From the NCBI GenBank assembly GCA_964384675.1, contig CAYLNK010000130.1, positions 1 through 16,208 of the forward strand: 16,208 bases of DNA, written 5' to 3'. The DNA comes from CAYLNK01 sp964384675 (GTDB lineage: Bacteria; Acidobacteriota; Thermoanaerobaculia; UBA5066). The notes under the pieces are model-generated. The model was not told the DNA's origin and made no database searches. It saw only the letters and a list, made by a program, of their open reading frames with translations. Made by a program: the position numbers and the translations under genes. This document shows positions 6,318 through 13,007 of this stretch, in pieces. The first letter of the stretch is position 1, and every line of letters begins with the position of its first letter.

Positions 6318-7105
6318 GTGACGCCGCGGCCTCGACGGACGCGCGGGCCAGCTGGTGGCACGACGCCACGCTCGACCTCGGCATCGCCGTCGCCCTCGAC
6401 GTCACCCGGGTGGCCCACGAGCGGACGGCCCGCCACGAGATCGAGGTCCTCGCGCACGAGCGGCTCGGCTGGGCCTTCGCGCTCGACGGCCGCTTGCAGC
6501 ACGTCGAGGAGGACCCGGGCCCGCGCGAGATGCTGGCGCACGTGCCGCTCCTCGGGCGCACGCCCGGCCCCGCCCGCGTCCTCGTGGCCGGCGGGGGCGA
6601 CGGCGCCGTGTTGCACGAGGTTCTGAAGCACCCGTCCGTCACCCACGTCGACGTCCTGGAGCCGGAGCCGGCGCTCTCGGGCGTCGCGGCCCGCCTCGGC
6701 TTCGCCGGCGACCTGACCGACCCACGCGTGACCATGCGCGCGTCCATCGGAGAGCTCGCGCGGGGCTTCGACGTGATCCTCGTCGAGCGTCCCCTCCACA
6801 CGGTACCCGAGCTCGGCCCGCTCCTCTCGGACGGTGGCGTGCTCGTCGAGCGGGACCTTCCGATCCTGACGAAGGACGGTCCGCGCTGGGCGCGTCGGCG
6901 CGGGGGCGTGGAGCGCCTCGGGGCCGAGCAACGGTACCTCGTCTCGAGCCCGCTCCTTCCCGGCGGCTTCGCCGGCTACTCGCTCCACACGGCTCGCGCG
7001 GCCGATCACTCCGACCCGCACGGCACGGTGGCCGCGAGGCACTACACCGCGGCCCTGCACCGCGCCGCCTTCGCCCTCCCGGCGTTCTGGAGGGACCTGC
7101 CGTGA
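6314..7105 (+). CDS. Spermidine synthase-like protein 2, probably catalytically inactive
   Basis: Encodes 263 aa with the spermidine synthase fold. LDGRLQHVEED corresponds to the N-terminal beta domain; GGGDG (93-97) and HEVLKH mark the Rossmann domain; the C-terminus AALHRAAFALPAFW is family-like. The active-site loop that reads VDGPDP in the first copy is VERPLH here: the first catalytic Asp is E158 and the second is replaced by Leu. The DEFxYxEM substrate segment has become DPGPREM, losing the conserved Tyr. The nucleotide-binding motif is kept but the chemistry residues are not, which suggests a pseudoenzyme that could partner or regulate the active paralogues. It starts with GTG in a GTGA overlap and ends in another GTGA overlap. 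The family call is strong; inactivity is inferred from alignment by eye. Confidence 0.82.
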   Translation: MSDAAASTDARASWWHDATLDLGIAVALDVTRVAHERTARHEIEVLAHERLGWAFALDGRLQHVEEDPGPREMLAHVPLLGRTPGPARVLVAGGGDGAVLHEVLKHPSVTHVDVLEPEPALSGVAARLGFAGDLTDPRVTMRASIGELARGFDVILVERPLHTVPELGPLLSDGGVLVERDLPILTKDGPRWARRRGGVERLGAEQRYLVSSPLLPGGFAGYSLHTARAADHSDPHGTVAARHYTAALHRAAFALPAFWRDLP

Positions 7106-7971
7106 CGCTCTGGCACGAGGAGACCCACGGCACCGGCGTCACCCAGGCTCTGCCGATGCGACCGTTGCACGCGGTGTCGAGCCCGTTCCAGACGATCGAG
7201 GTCTTCGACCACGACGTCTTCGGGCGCGTCCTGGTGCTCGACGGCACCGTCCAGCTCTCGCAGGCGGACGAGTTCATCTACCACGAGATGGCCGTGCACG
7301 TGCCGCTCGGCGCGCGACCGAAGCCCGGCGCCCGCGTCCTGATCATCGGGGGCGGGGACGGCGGGATCCTGCGGGAGGTGCTCCGCCACGACCACCTGGC
7401 GAGCGTCGTCATGGTCGAGATCGATCGCGCCGTGGTGGAGGTCTCGAACGCCTTCATCGGGATCCAGGGCGACTATTCCGATCCTCGCGTGACGCTCCTC
7501 TTCGCCGACGCCGTCGCTTACCTCGCCGCGGCGGCCCGGGACGGGCTACGCTTCGACCTCATCGTGATCGACGCCACCGACTCCACCAGCCCGTCGAAGA
7601 CGCTCTGGACCGACTCCTTCTACTCGGACGTCGCCGCCTGCCTGGCCGACGACGGCGTCTGCGTCGACTCCGACATCCTCGTTCCGGGCCGCCCGTCGTT
7701 CTGCCTTTCCCGCGATCCGTGCGACGTCAGCCCGTTCGACCTGGCGCGCGGTCGAGGGCCGTTCGCGGGCGTGGAGTCGTATCTCACGAAAGTGCCGCTC
7801 TACCCGGCCGGCTGGTTCGCGTTCTTCCTCTACACGAAGGACGTCGCCTCCTGCCGCGAGCCCCGCGAGGAGAGGACTGGCCGTTTCTACACGCCCGAGA
7901 TTCACCGGGCCGCGTTCGCGCTCCCCGCGTGGTGGGAGCGCCTCCTGGCCGTTCGGGGAGGGACGACATGA
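7102..7971 (+). CDS. Spermidine synthase-family aminopropyltransferase 3 (altered active-site loop)
   Basis: Encodes 289 aa. The N-terminal beta domain is canonical (VLVLDGTVQLSQADEFIYHEM, with Y60 and H61). The Rossmann domain has GGGDG (83-87) and VEIDRAVVEVS with the ribose-binding Glu. The catalytic loop reads IDATDSTSPS: both acidic residues (D157, D160) are kept, but the usual DPxGP is replaced by DSTSP. An unusual Cys-containing stretch with PSFCLSRDPCDVSPF follows at about 198-212, where relatives have TQ..xPF. It ends YTPEIHRAAFALPAWW. It is probably active, perhaps on a larger or different acceptor amine than putrescine. It starts with GTG in a GTGA overlap with the upstream gene and ends in ATGA with the SpeD fusion gene. 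Confidence 0.88.
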   Translation: MTLWHEETHGTGVTQALPMRPLHAVSSPFQTIEVFDHDVFGRVLVLDGTVQLSQADEFIYHEMAVHVPLGARPKPGARVLIIGGGDGGILREVLRHDHLASVVMVEIDRAVVEVSNAFIGIQGDYSDPRVTLLFADAVAYLAAAARDGLRFDLIVIDATDSTSPSKTLWTDSFYSDVAACLADDGVCVDSDILVPGRPSFCLSRDPCDVSPFDLARGRGPFAGVESYLTKVPLYPAGWFAFFLYTKDVASCREPREERTGRFYTPEIHRAAFALPAWWERLLAVRGGTT

Positions 7972-9005
7972 TCCAGCGTCCGCTCGGGCACCAGCTCGTC
8001 GCCGAGCTCTACGGCTGCGACACCGTCCTCATCGACGACCTCGACGCGATCACCCGCCTGATGCTGGAGGCGGCCGACGCGTGCGGCGCCACCGTGGTCG
8101 GGCACAAGCTCCACCGCTTCAGCCCGCAGGGCGTCTCCGGGGTGGTGATCATCGCGGAGTCCCACCTCGCGATCCACACGTGGCCGGAGCACGGCTACGT
8201 CGCGGTCGACATCTTCACGTGCGGCGAGACCGTGCAGCCGCGCCTGGCGGTGGATCACCTGCGCGAGGCGTTCCGAGCCGCGAGCCTGAAGGTGACGGAG
8301 ATCCCGCGCGGGATGCTGGCCCCGCCGCCACCTCCGCGCGCCCCGGCCTCGGAGCTCTTCCACTACGGGACCGGGTTCGTCGAGCGGTACGTCGCCCCCG
8401 GTGTGAGGTCGCCCCGGCGCGAGGACGCGCGTTCTCTCGTGACCGAGATCGGCGAGCAGGTGTACCTCTTCCCCCTCTTCACCCCCGAGTTCTGCTCCCG
8501 GCTGCTCGAGGAAGCGGAGCGTCAGCCCGGCTGGCTGACCGTGCTCGAGCCGACCGAGGCGCGGCACTCGGCGCCCCAGGCCGGCTTCGCCGACGTGATC
8601 GACGTGATCGAGCCCGACACCACGCTCTCGTTCGAGGAGATGCCCGGCGCCTGCGAGCTGTACGCGGAGGTGATCCGCCACCACGTCGCGCCGATCCTGG
8701 AAGGCCTCTGGACGACGTTCCGGCTCCAGAAGTGGGACGTCCCGGCCGTGCGCCGCTACGAGCCGCACGTCGTGAGCCGGATGCGCCTCCACTACGACGC
8801 GGAGACGGTCGGGATGGTCGGCTACCTGAACGCCGGCTTCACCGGCGGTGGCACTCACTTCCCGCGCTGGGGCCTCACGGTCGGCGACTCCGAGCACGTC
8901 CAGCCCGGCACCGTGATCGTCTACCCGGGCGGCGTCTCGCACGAGCACCTCGCCCACGCCGTCACCGCGGGCCGGCGCTACACCCTCGCAAACTCGTTCT
9001 ACTAG
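7968..9005 (+). CDS. Fusion of AdoMet decarboxylase (SpeD) and a PLOD-like 2OG/Fe(II) oxygenase
   Basis: Encodes 345 aa. Residues 1-115 are a complete prokaryotic SpeD, which makes the aminopropyl donor decarboxylated AdoMet. The self-cleavage site AESHLAIHTWPE gives E64-S65 with the pyruvoyl-forming Ser65, plus H70 and C85 (DIFTCG). A Pro-rich linker (118-126) leads to a 2-oxoglutarate/Fe(II) oxygenase domain (about 155-345) with FTPEFCSRLLEEAE, the iron ligands H275-x-D277, GFTGGGTHFPRW, distal His (H327 likely) and the 2OG-binding Arg (R337). The EGGG-RF and PGxxxHxH spacing resembles the catalytic domain of procollagen-lysine hydroxylases (PLOD). Normal SpeD is about 125 aa, so this is a true fusion. 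The ATG lies in an ATGA overlap with the preceding speE-like gene. The oxygenase substrate is unknown; a polyamine or its precursor is my inference. Confidence 0.9.
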   Translation: MIQRPLGHQLVAELYGCDTVLIDDLDAITRLMLEAADACGATVVGHKLHRFSPQGVSGVVIIAESHLAIHTWPEHGYVAVDIFTCGETVQPRLAVDHLREAFRAASLKVTEIPRGMLAPPPPPRAPASELFHYGTGFVERYVAPGVRSPRREDARSLVTEIGEQVYLFPLFTPEFCSRLLEEAERQPGWLTVLEPTEARHSAPQAGFADVIDVIEPDTTLSFEEMPGACELYAEVIRHHVAPILEGLWTTFRLQKWDVPAVRRYEPHVVSRMRLHYDAETVGMVGYLNAGFTGGGTHFPRWGLTVGDSEHVQPGTVIVYPGGVSHEHLAHAVTAGRRYTLANSFY

Positions 9006-9008
9006 CCC

Positions 9009-9161
9009 ATGAGTCGGAGGAGGGACCGCAGGCGGCAGCGCCGCCGAGGGGAGGGGGAAGGGCGCGCGGTCGTCGCGAAAGGCACCGGCCGGCGCGGCCA
9101 CGCGCCGGCGCCCGCCTACCCCTTCGAATCGGCTTCCGCGCGCCCGGGGGAACCCGCATGA
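9009..9161 (+). CDS. Possible small Arg-rich protein or leader peptide (50 aa)
   Basis: ATG at 9009 lies 3 nt after the stop of the SpeD fusion gene, and its TGA overlaps the bpsA start as ATGA, the same junction style as the rest of the operon. The predicted peptide begins MSRRRDRRRQRRRGEGEGR and is extremely basic, then turns Ala/Pro-rich. Third codon positions are mostly G or C, but less strictly than in the neighbours by my hand count. No Shine-Dalgarno sequence precedes it, so translation would depend on reinitiation. I recognise no family. It may be a real small protein, a coupling leader that keeps ribosomes moving through the structured spacer, or a chance frame over a structured RNA. 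Confidence 0.4.
   Translation: MSRRRDRRRQRRRGEGEGRAVVAKGTGRRGHAPAPAYPFESASARPGEPA
9031..9109 (+). promoter_or_regulatory. Two perfect stem-loops in the fusion-bpsA spacer
   Basis: 9031-9045 is GGCGGC-AGC-GCCGCC (6 bp). 9088-9109 is a perfect 9-bp stem, GCCGGCGCG/CGCGCCGGC, with a 4-nt loop. With the start-codon hairpin downstream, the 152-nt spacer is highly structured in an operon that otherwise has almost no spacers. There are no U-runs, so termination is unlikely. Confidence 0.5.
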
Positions 9162-9172
9162 CGGGTTCCCCC
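9146..9172 (+). promoter_or_regulatory. Perfect 11-bp hairpin presenting the bpsA start codon in its loop
   Basis: GGGGGAACCCG at 9146-9156 and CGGGTTCCCCC at 9162-9172 are perfect reverse complements. The 5-nt loop CATGA (9157-9161) contains the ATG of bpsA and the TGA of the upstream small frame. The only purine-rich ribosome-binding candidate (the G-run) is inside the 5' arm. Initiation would require unfolding, either by ribosomes translating the upstream frame or by a regulator. Confidence 0.65.
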
Positions 9173-10216
9173 TTCGACATCAGAACGCGCCTCCAGGTGC
9201 TCGATTGGCTCGCCCGGCACGGGCGTGCCACCTGGGGCGAGCTCCTCGACGCGCAGGACGCCAGCATCCCGGAGTTCCACGCCACTCTCGCCGCTCTCCA
9301 CGCCGAGGGCCGGATCATCATCGAGCGGGGGGCGATCACTCTCTCGGAGTCGGGCCGAGCCGAGTTCGACGCCCCCGGCGCCGCGGCGCCGCTCGACCTG
9401 GCTTGCCGGACGTGCGACGGCAAGGGCTACGCGATCGCCGCCGACTCCCCCGCCCTCCGCCGGCTGGAGTCCCTGCTCGAGGGCCGCCCCACGCCCGACC
9501 TCGAGTACGACCAGGGGGCGATCACGCCGGCCGACGCCCTGCTGCGGGCCGCGTTCCTGGAGGAGCGCGGCGACCTGCGCGGCCGCGACGTCCTGCTCGT
9601 GGGCGACTTCGACCTGATGAGCCTGGCGCTCGCCCTGACCGGGCAGCCGCGGCGGGTCGTGGTGCTGGAGATCGACCGCCGGGTGGTCGACTTCGTGAAC
9701 GCGGCGGCCGCGCGCGAGGGGCTTCGCGCGGAGGCCCATCCGTTCGACGTCCGCCACCCGATCCCGCCGGCGTTCCAGGCGAGCTTCGACGTCTTCCTGT
9801 GCGACCCGGTCGAGACCCTCGCCGGCATCTCGCTCTACCTGTCGCGCGGGGTCTCGGGCCTGCGCGGTGAGGGAGCCGCGGCCTACCTCGGGCTCACCAC
9901 GCTCGAGGCCTCGCGGAAGAAGTGGTACGACATCCAGGGCGTCCTCCACCAGATGGGCCTCGCCGTGACGGACGTCCGGCGCCGGTTCAGCGACTACCCG
10001 GACCACGACGACGCGCCGGCCCCGGACACCGGCTACGCGTGGCCCATCCTCCAGACCCTCGGCACGGAGGGCACAGGCCACCGCTGGTACCGGTCGGCGT
10101 TCGTGCGCGCCGAAGCCGTCCGGACGCCGACTCCCATCGTCACCGGCGCGGTGTCGCTGGGGCCCGAGCTCTACGTCGACGACGAGGCGTGGGCCACGCC
10201 CCGCGCGAGGACTTGA
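9158..10216 (+). CDS. bpsA: Branched-chain polyamine synthase, N4-bis(aminopropyl)spermidine synthase type
   Basis: Encodes 352 aa, similar in length to known BpsA (PF01861/DUF43). BpsA adds aminopropyl groups from decarboxylated AdoMet to an internal nitrogen of spermidine, giving branched polyamines. The N-terminal winged-helix segment (about 8-70) is followed by a CxxC (C83, C86), YDQGAITPADALLR (117-130), the family motif GDFDLMSLALAL (149-160), the Rossmann acid VVLEIDRR (168-175), FDVFLCDPVET (210-220) and SRKKWYDIQ. In the characterised archaeal enzyme the motif is GDDD with the last Asp catalytic; here it is GDFD, so that Asp (D152) is kept. ATG 9158 is the only start before residue 14 and overlaps the upstream small frame's TGA. 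Its own TGA overlaps the next TTG. SpeD in the same operon supplies the co-substrate. Confidence 0.88.
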   Translation: MTGSPFDIRTRLQVLDWLARHGRATWGELLDAQDASIPEFHATLAALHAEGRIIIERGAITLSESGRAEFDAPGAAAPLDLACRTCDGKGYAIAADSPALRRLESLLEGRPTPDLEYDQGAITPADALLRAAFLEERGDLRGRDVLLVGDFDLMSLALALTGQPRRVVVLEIDRRVVDFVNAAAAREGLRAEAHPFDVRHPIPPAFQASFDVFLCDPVETLAGISLYLSRGVSGLRGEGAAAYLGLTTLEASRKKWYDIQGVLHQMGLAVTDVRRRFSDYPDHDDAPAPDTGYAWPILQTLGTEGTGHRWYRSAFVRAEAVRTPTPIVTGAVSLGPELYVDDEAWATPRART

Positions 10217-10851
10217 ACGTGACCGACTACACCCCGTTGCATCCCGAGCTCCAGAGATACGACGAACGCTTCCTCGACCCCGCCCTCCTCCGCGGCGACC
10301 GGAGCGAGATCCTCACCGAGGAGGCGGAGCAGATCTACGCCTTCCGGCTCTTCACCCCGGAGCTCTGCCGCCTCCTCGTCGGGGAGGCCGAGCACGCCGG
10401 AGCCTGGCGGACCGAGGCGGACGAGGAGGAGAACCCGTACGCCGACGGAGTCAAGGAGGTGAGCCTCCCCGACACGACGCTGCACCTCCACAAGCTGGGC
10501 GGGCTCGACGCCGTCTACCGCGAGATCGTGGCCCGCCACCTGCGTCCCCTCATCGAAGGCACCTGGACGACGTTCCACCTGCAGAAGGTGTCGGCACCGT
10601 ACGTGCTCAAGTACTCGCTCGACCGGATCGCGTCGATGGACCTCCACCACGACCTCGAGACGGTCACGCTGGTCGTCTACCTGAACGACGACTTCGAGGG
10701 CGGCGGCACCTGGTTCCCCAGGTGGAAGTACCACACCGGGCGACGTCCGCCGGGGAGCGCCATCCTCTACCCTGGCGGGCTCTCCCACGAGCACGCGGGG
10801 ACCGCGATCACCTCCGGCGTCCGCTACCTGATGTGCGGCTCGTTCTACTGA
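10213..10851 (+). CDS. Stand-alone PLOD-like 2-oxoglutarate/Fe(II) oxygenase
   Basis: Encodes 212 aa from TTG at 10213, which makes a TTGA overlap with bpsA; GTG at 10219 (210 aa) is the alternative. Numbering from the GTG, it shows FTPELCRLLVGEAEHAGAW (45-63), H143-x-D145 iron ligands, LNDDFEGGGTWFPRW (155-169), distal His H192 in SHEHAG, and 2OG-binding R202 in SGVRYL. All ligands expected for a non-haem iron dioxygenase are present. It is clearly paralogous to the C-terminal half of the SpeD fusion (shared TTFxLQK, GGGTxFPRW, YPGGxSHEH). The nearest well-known relative by motif is the procollagen-lysine hydroxylase catalytic domain. Next to bpsA, a hydroxylase acting on a branched or linear polyamine is plausible, but the substrate is inferred. 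Confidence 0.88.
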   Translation: MNVTDYTPLHPELQRYDERFLDPALLRGDRSEILTEEAEQIYAFRLFTPELCRLLVGEAEHAGAWRTEADEEENPYADGVKEVSLPDTTLHLHKLGGLDAVYREIVARHLRPLIEGTWTTFHLQKVSAPYVLKYSLDRIASMDLHHDLETVTLVVYLNDDFEGGGTWFPRWKYHTGRRPPGSAILYPGGLSHEHAGTAITSGVRYLMCGSFY

Positions 10852-13007
10852 CGCGATTCCTCCTCCTTCCCGCGGTCGCGGCCGCGCTCTTCGGGAGTCC
10901 GCTCCACGCGGGCCCGCCGGAGGTCGCCGCACGCCCGGCGACGGGCGTCATCGCCGTGGACGGCGTCCTCGACGAGCCCGCGTGGGAGTCTGCCGGCGTC
11001 GTCGACGACCTCGTCCAGCAGTCGCCGCGCCCTCGCGACGCGACGCCGTACCGCACCACCGTGCGCTTCCTGGTCGACCGTTCGACGCTCTACGTCGGCT
11101 TCGATTGCGCCGACCCGGAGCCGGGACGCATCGCCGTCCACACGATGCAGCGCGACGGGGCGATGGAGGGCGACGACACGCTCGCCCTGGTGATCGCGCC
11201 GTTCGCCGAGGGGCGCAACGGCTACCTCTTCCGGATCAACGCGGCCGCGGCGCGTGCGGACGGGCTCGTCGCCGGGCCCGACACCACCTCTCTCGACTGG
11301 GACGGCGTCTGGGACGCCGCGACCCGGAGGACTGAAGCGGGCTGGACCGCCGAGATCGCCCTCCCGGCGCGGAGCCTGAGGTTCACGCCGGGACGCGATC
11401 GGTGGCGGCTCGAGATCGAGCGGACGGTCGCCCGCGAACGGATCACGCTCCGCTGGTCGGGCGTCACGCTCGACTCGAAGGTCGACGATTTCGGGCGGAG
11501 CGGCATCCTGACCGGCCTGGCGGGTCTCGCCCAGGGGCTCGGGCTCTCGCTCAGCCCGTTCGGCCTCGCCCGCCGCTCCGCGGACTTCCCCGCCGGGGAG
11601 CGCACGCTGAAGGGAGCCTTCGGGCTGGACGCCTCGTACGCGATCACGCCGCAGCTGGACGCGGTCCTCACGGTGAACACCGACTTCGCCGAGACCGAGG
11701 TCGACACGCGGCAGGTGAACCTGACCCGTTTCCCGCTCTACTTCCCGGAGAAGCGCCCGTTCTTCCTGGAGGGCTCGGACCACTTCGAGTTCGGTCTCGG
11801 CCTCTCGGGCGACTTCGTCCCGTTCTACTCGCGGCGCGTCGGCCTCTTCGAGGACGCGCGTGTGCCGATCGACGCGGGAGCCAAGCTCCTCGGCCACGCC
11901 GGCCCGCTCGGCGTCGCCGTGCTCGACGTCGAGACGGGCTCCACCGGCGATCTGTCCCGGACCAACCTCCTCGCCGGGCGGGTCACGGTCGACGTGGACG
12001 AGCACCTCCGGGTCGGGACCGTCGTGACGCACGGAGACCCCGGCGGCGCGCGGTCGAACACGCTGGTGGGGCTCGACGCGGTCTGGCGCACGTCCTCGTT
12101 CGCGGGCGACAAGAACCTCGCGATCGGCCTCTGGGGCGCCCGCTCCTTCGGAGACCTCGGCCCCGGCGCGCGCGGGGGCTGGGGGCTCAAGGCGGAGTAC
12201 CCGAACGACCTCTGGGACGTGGCGCTCAAGCTGAAGCAGTTCGGTGACGCCCTCGAGCCCGCGCTCGGCTTCCTCCCGCGCCCGGGGATCCGCGACCACG
12301 AGGTCGACATCTCCTACCAGCCGCGGCCGGAACGTGGACTCTTCGGATGGGTCCGGCAGTTCCTCTTCGAGCTCGAGGGGCGCCTGGTGACCGACCTCTC
12401 CGGAAGGACCGAGTCGTGGTCTCTCTTCACGGCGCCGTTCTACGCGACGACACGCTCCGGCGAGGTGCTGCAGGTGACGTGGACCCCGCAGCACGAACGG
12501 CTCGACGAGCCGTTCGAGGTCGTCGACGGCATCGTCATCCCGCCGGGCGGGTACACGTTCCACCGCGCGCACGCCGAGGCGCGGTCGTCCGAGCACCGGG
12601 CGCTGCGGGCCGTCGCGGCGGTCACGTTCGGCGGCTTCTTCGACGGCACGCTGACTCAGGTCACCGCCAGCCTGAGCTGGACGGACCCCGGGGGGCACCT
12701 CCAGCTCGGCGCGGAGAGCGAGAACGACTACGGCTCGCTCCCGGGCGGCCGGTTCATCACACGCCTCCACCAGCTCCGCGGCACGTACTCCTTCTCGCCG
12801 GCGCTGACCGTCTCGACCTATCTGCAGTACGACACCGAGTCGAGTAACCTGGGCGTCAACGCCCGCCTTCGCTACACGCTCCGTCCCGGAACGGACCTTT
12901 TCCTGGTCTTCACGCGCGACTGGCAGGAGCGGCTCGAGACGGCCAGCCGCTTCGCGCCCGAGGAGGAGCAGATCGTCCTGAAGCTCCGGTGGACCCTGCG
13001 GCCGTGA
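10833..13007 (+). CDS. DUF5916-type outer membrane beta-barrel protein with N-terminal CBM9-like domain
   Basis: Encodes 724 aa. From GTG at 10833 the N-terminus MRLVLLTRFLLLPAVAAAL reads as a Sec signal peptide with likely cleavage after a PLHA site near residue 26. CTG at 10848 (a CTGA overlap) is the alternative start and also keeps the signal. The next 200 or so residues resemble the carbohydrate-binding family 9-like domain (VDGVLDEPAW, TLYVGFDCAD, GYLFRINAAA). The rest matches DUF5916, including the hallmark LTRFPLYFPEKRPFFLEGS (about 298-316), then alternating beta-strand sequence suggesting an outer membrane barrel. Its start overlaps the oxygenase gene by 19 nt and its stop overlaps the kinase-like gene. 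The function is unknown for the family; in this context uptake, export or surface display of the product is possible but not shown. Confidence 0.85.
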   Translation: MRLVLLTRFLLLPAVAAALFGSPLHAGPPEVAARPATGVIAVDGVLDEPAWESAGVVDDLVQQSPRPRDATPYRTTVRFLVDRSTLYVGFDCADPEPGRIAVHTMQRDGAMEGDDTLALVIAPFAEGRNGYLFRINAAAARADGLVAGPDTTSLDWDGVWDAATRRTEAGWTAEIALPARSLRFTPGRDRWRLEIERTVARERITLRWSGVTLDSKVDDFGRSGILTGLAGLAQGLGLSLSPFGLARRSADFPAGERTLKGAFGLDASYAITPQLDAVLTVNTDFAETEVDTRQVNLTRFPLYFPEKRPFFLEGSDHFEFGLGLSGDFVPFYSRRVGLFEDARVPIDAGAKLLGHAGPLGVAVLDVETGSTGDLSRTNLLAGRVTVDVDEHLRVGTVVTHGDPGGARSNTLVGLDAVWRTSSFAGDKNLAIGLWGARSFGDLGPGARGGWGLKAEYPNDLWDVALKLKQFGDALEPALGFLPRPGIRDHEVDISYQPRPERGLFGWVRQFLFELEGRLVTDLSGRTESWSLFTAPFYATTRSGEVLQVTWTPQHERLDEPFEVVDGIVIPPGGYTFHRAHAEARSSEHRALRAVAAVTFGGFFDGTLTQVTASLSWTDPGGHLQLGAESENDYGSLPGGRFITRLHQLRGTYSFSPALTVSTYLQYDTESSNLGVNARLRYTLRPGTDLFLVFTRDWQERLETASRFAPEEEQIVLKLRWTLRP

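Noticed and set aside
9014..9024. Strong AGGAGG Shine-Dalgarno-like sequence after the SpeD fusion gene
   Set aside because: No ATG, GTG or TTG lies 5-12 nt downstream, so it does not mark a start; it forms Arg codons of the small frame.
12989..13003. Earlier GTG start for the kinase-like gene
   Set aside because: The GTG at 13004 gives the GTGA overlap used throughout the operon; the earlier start adds only five residues.
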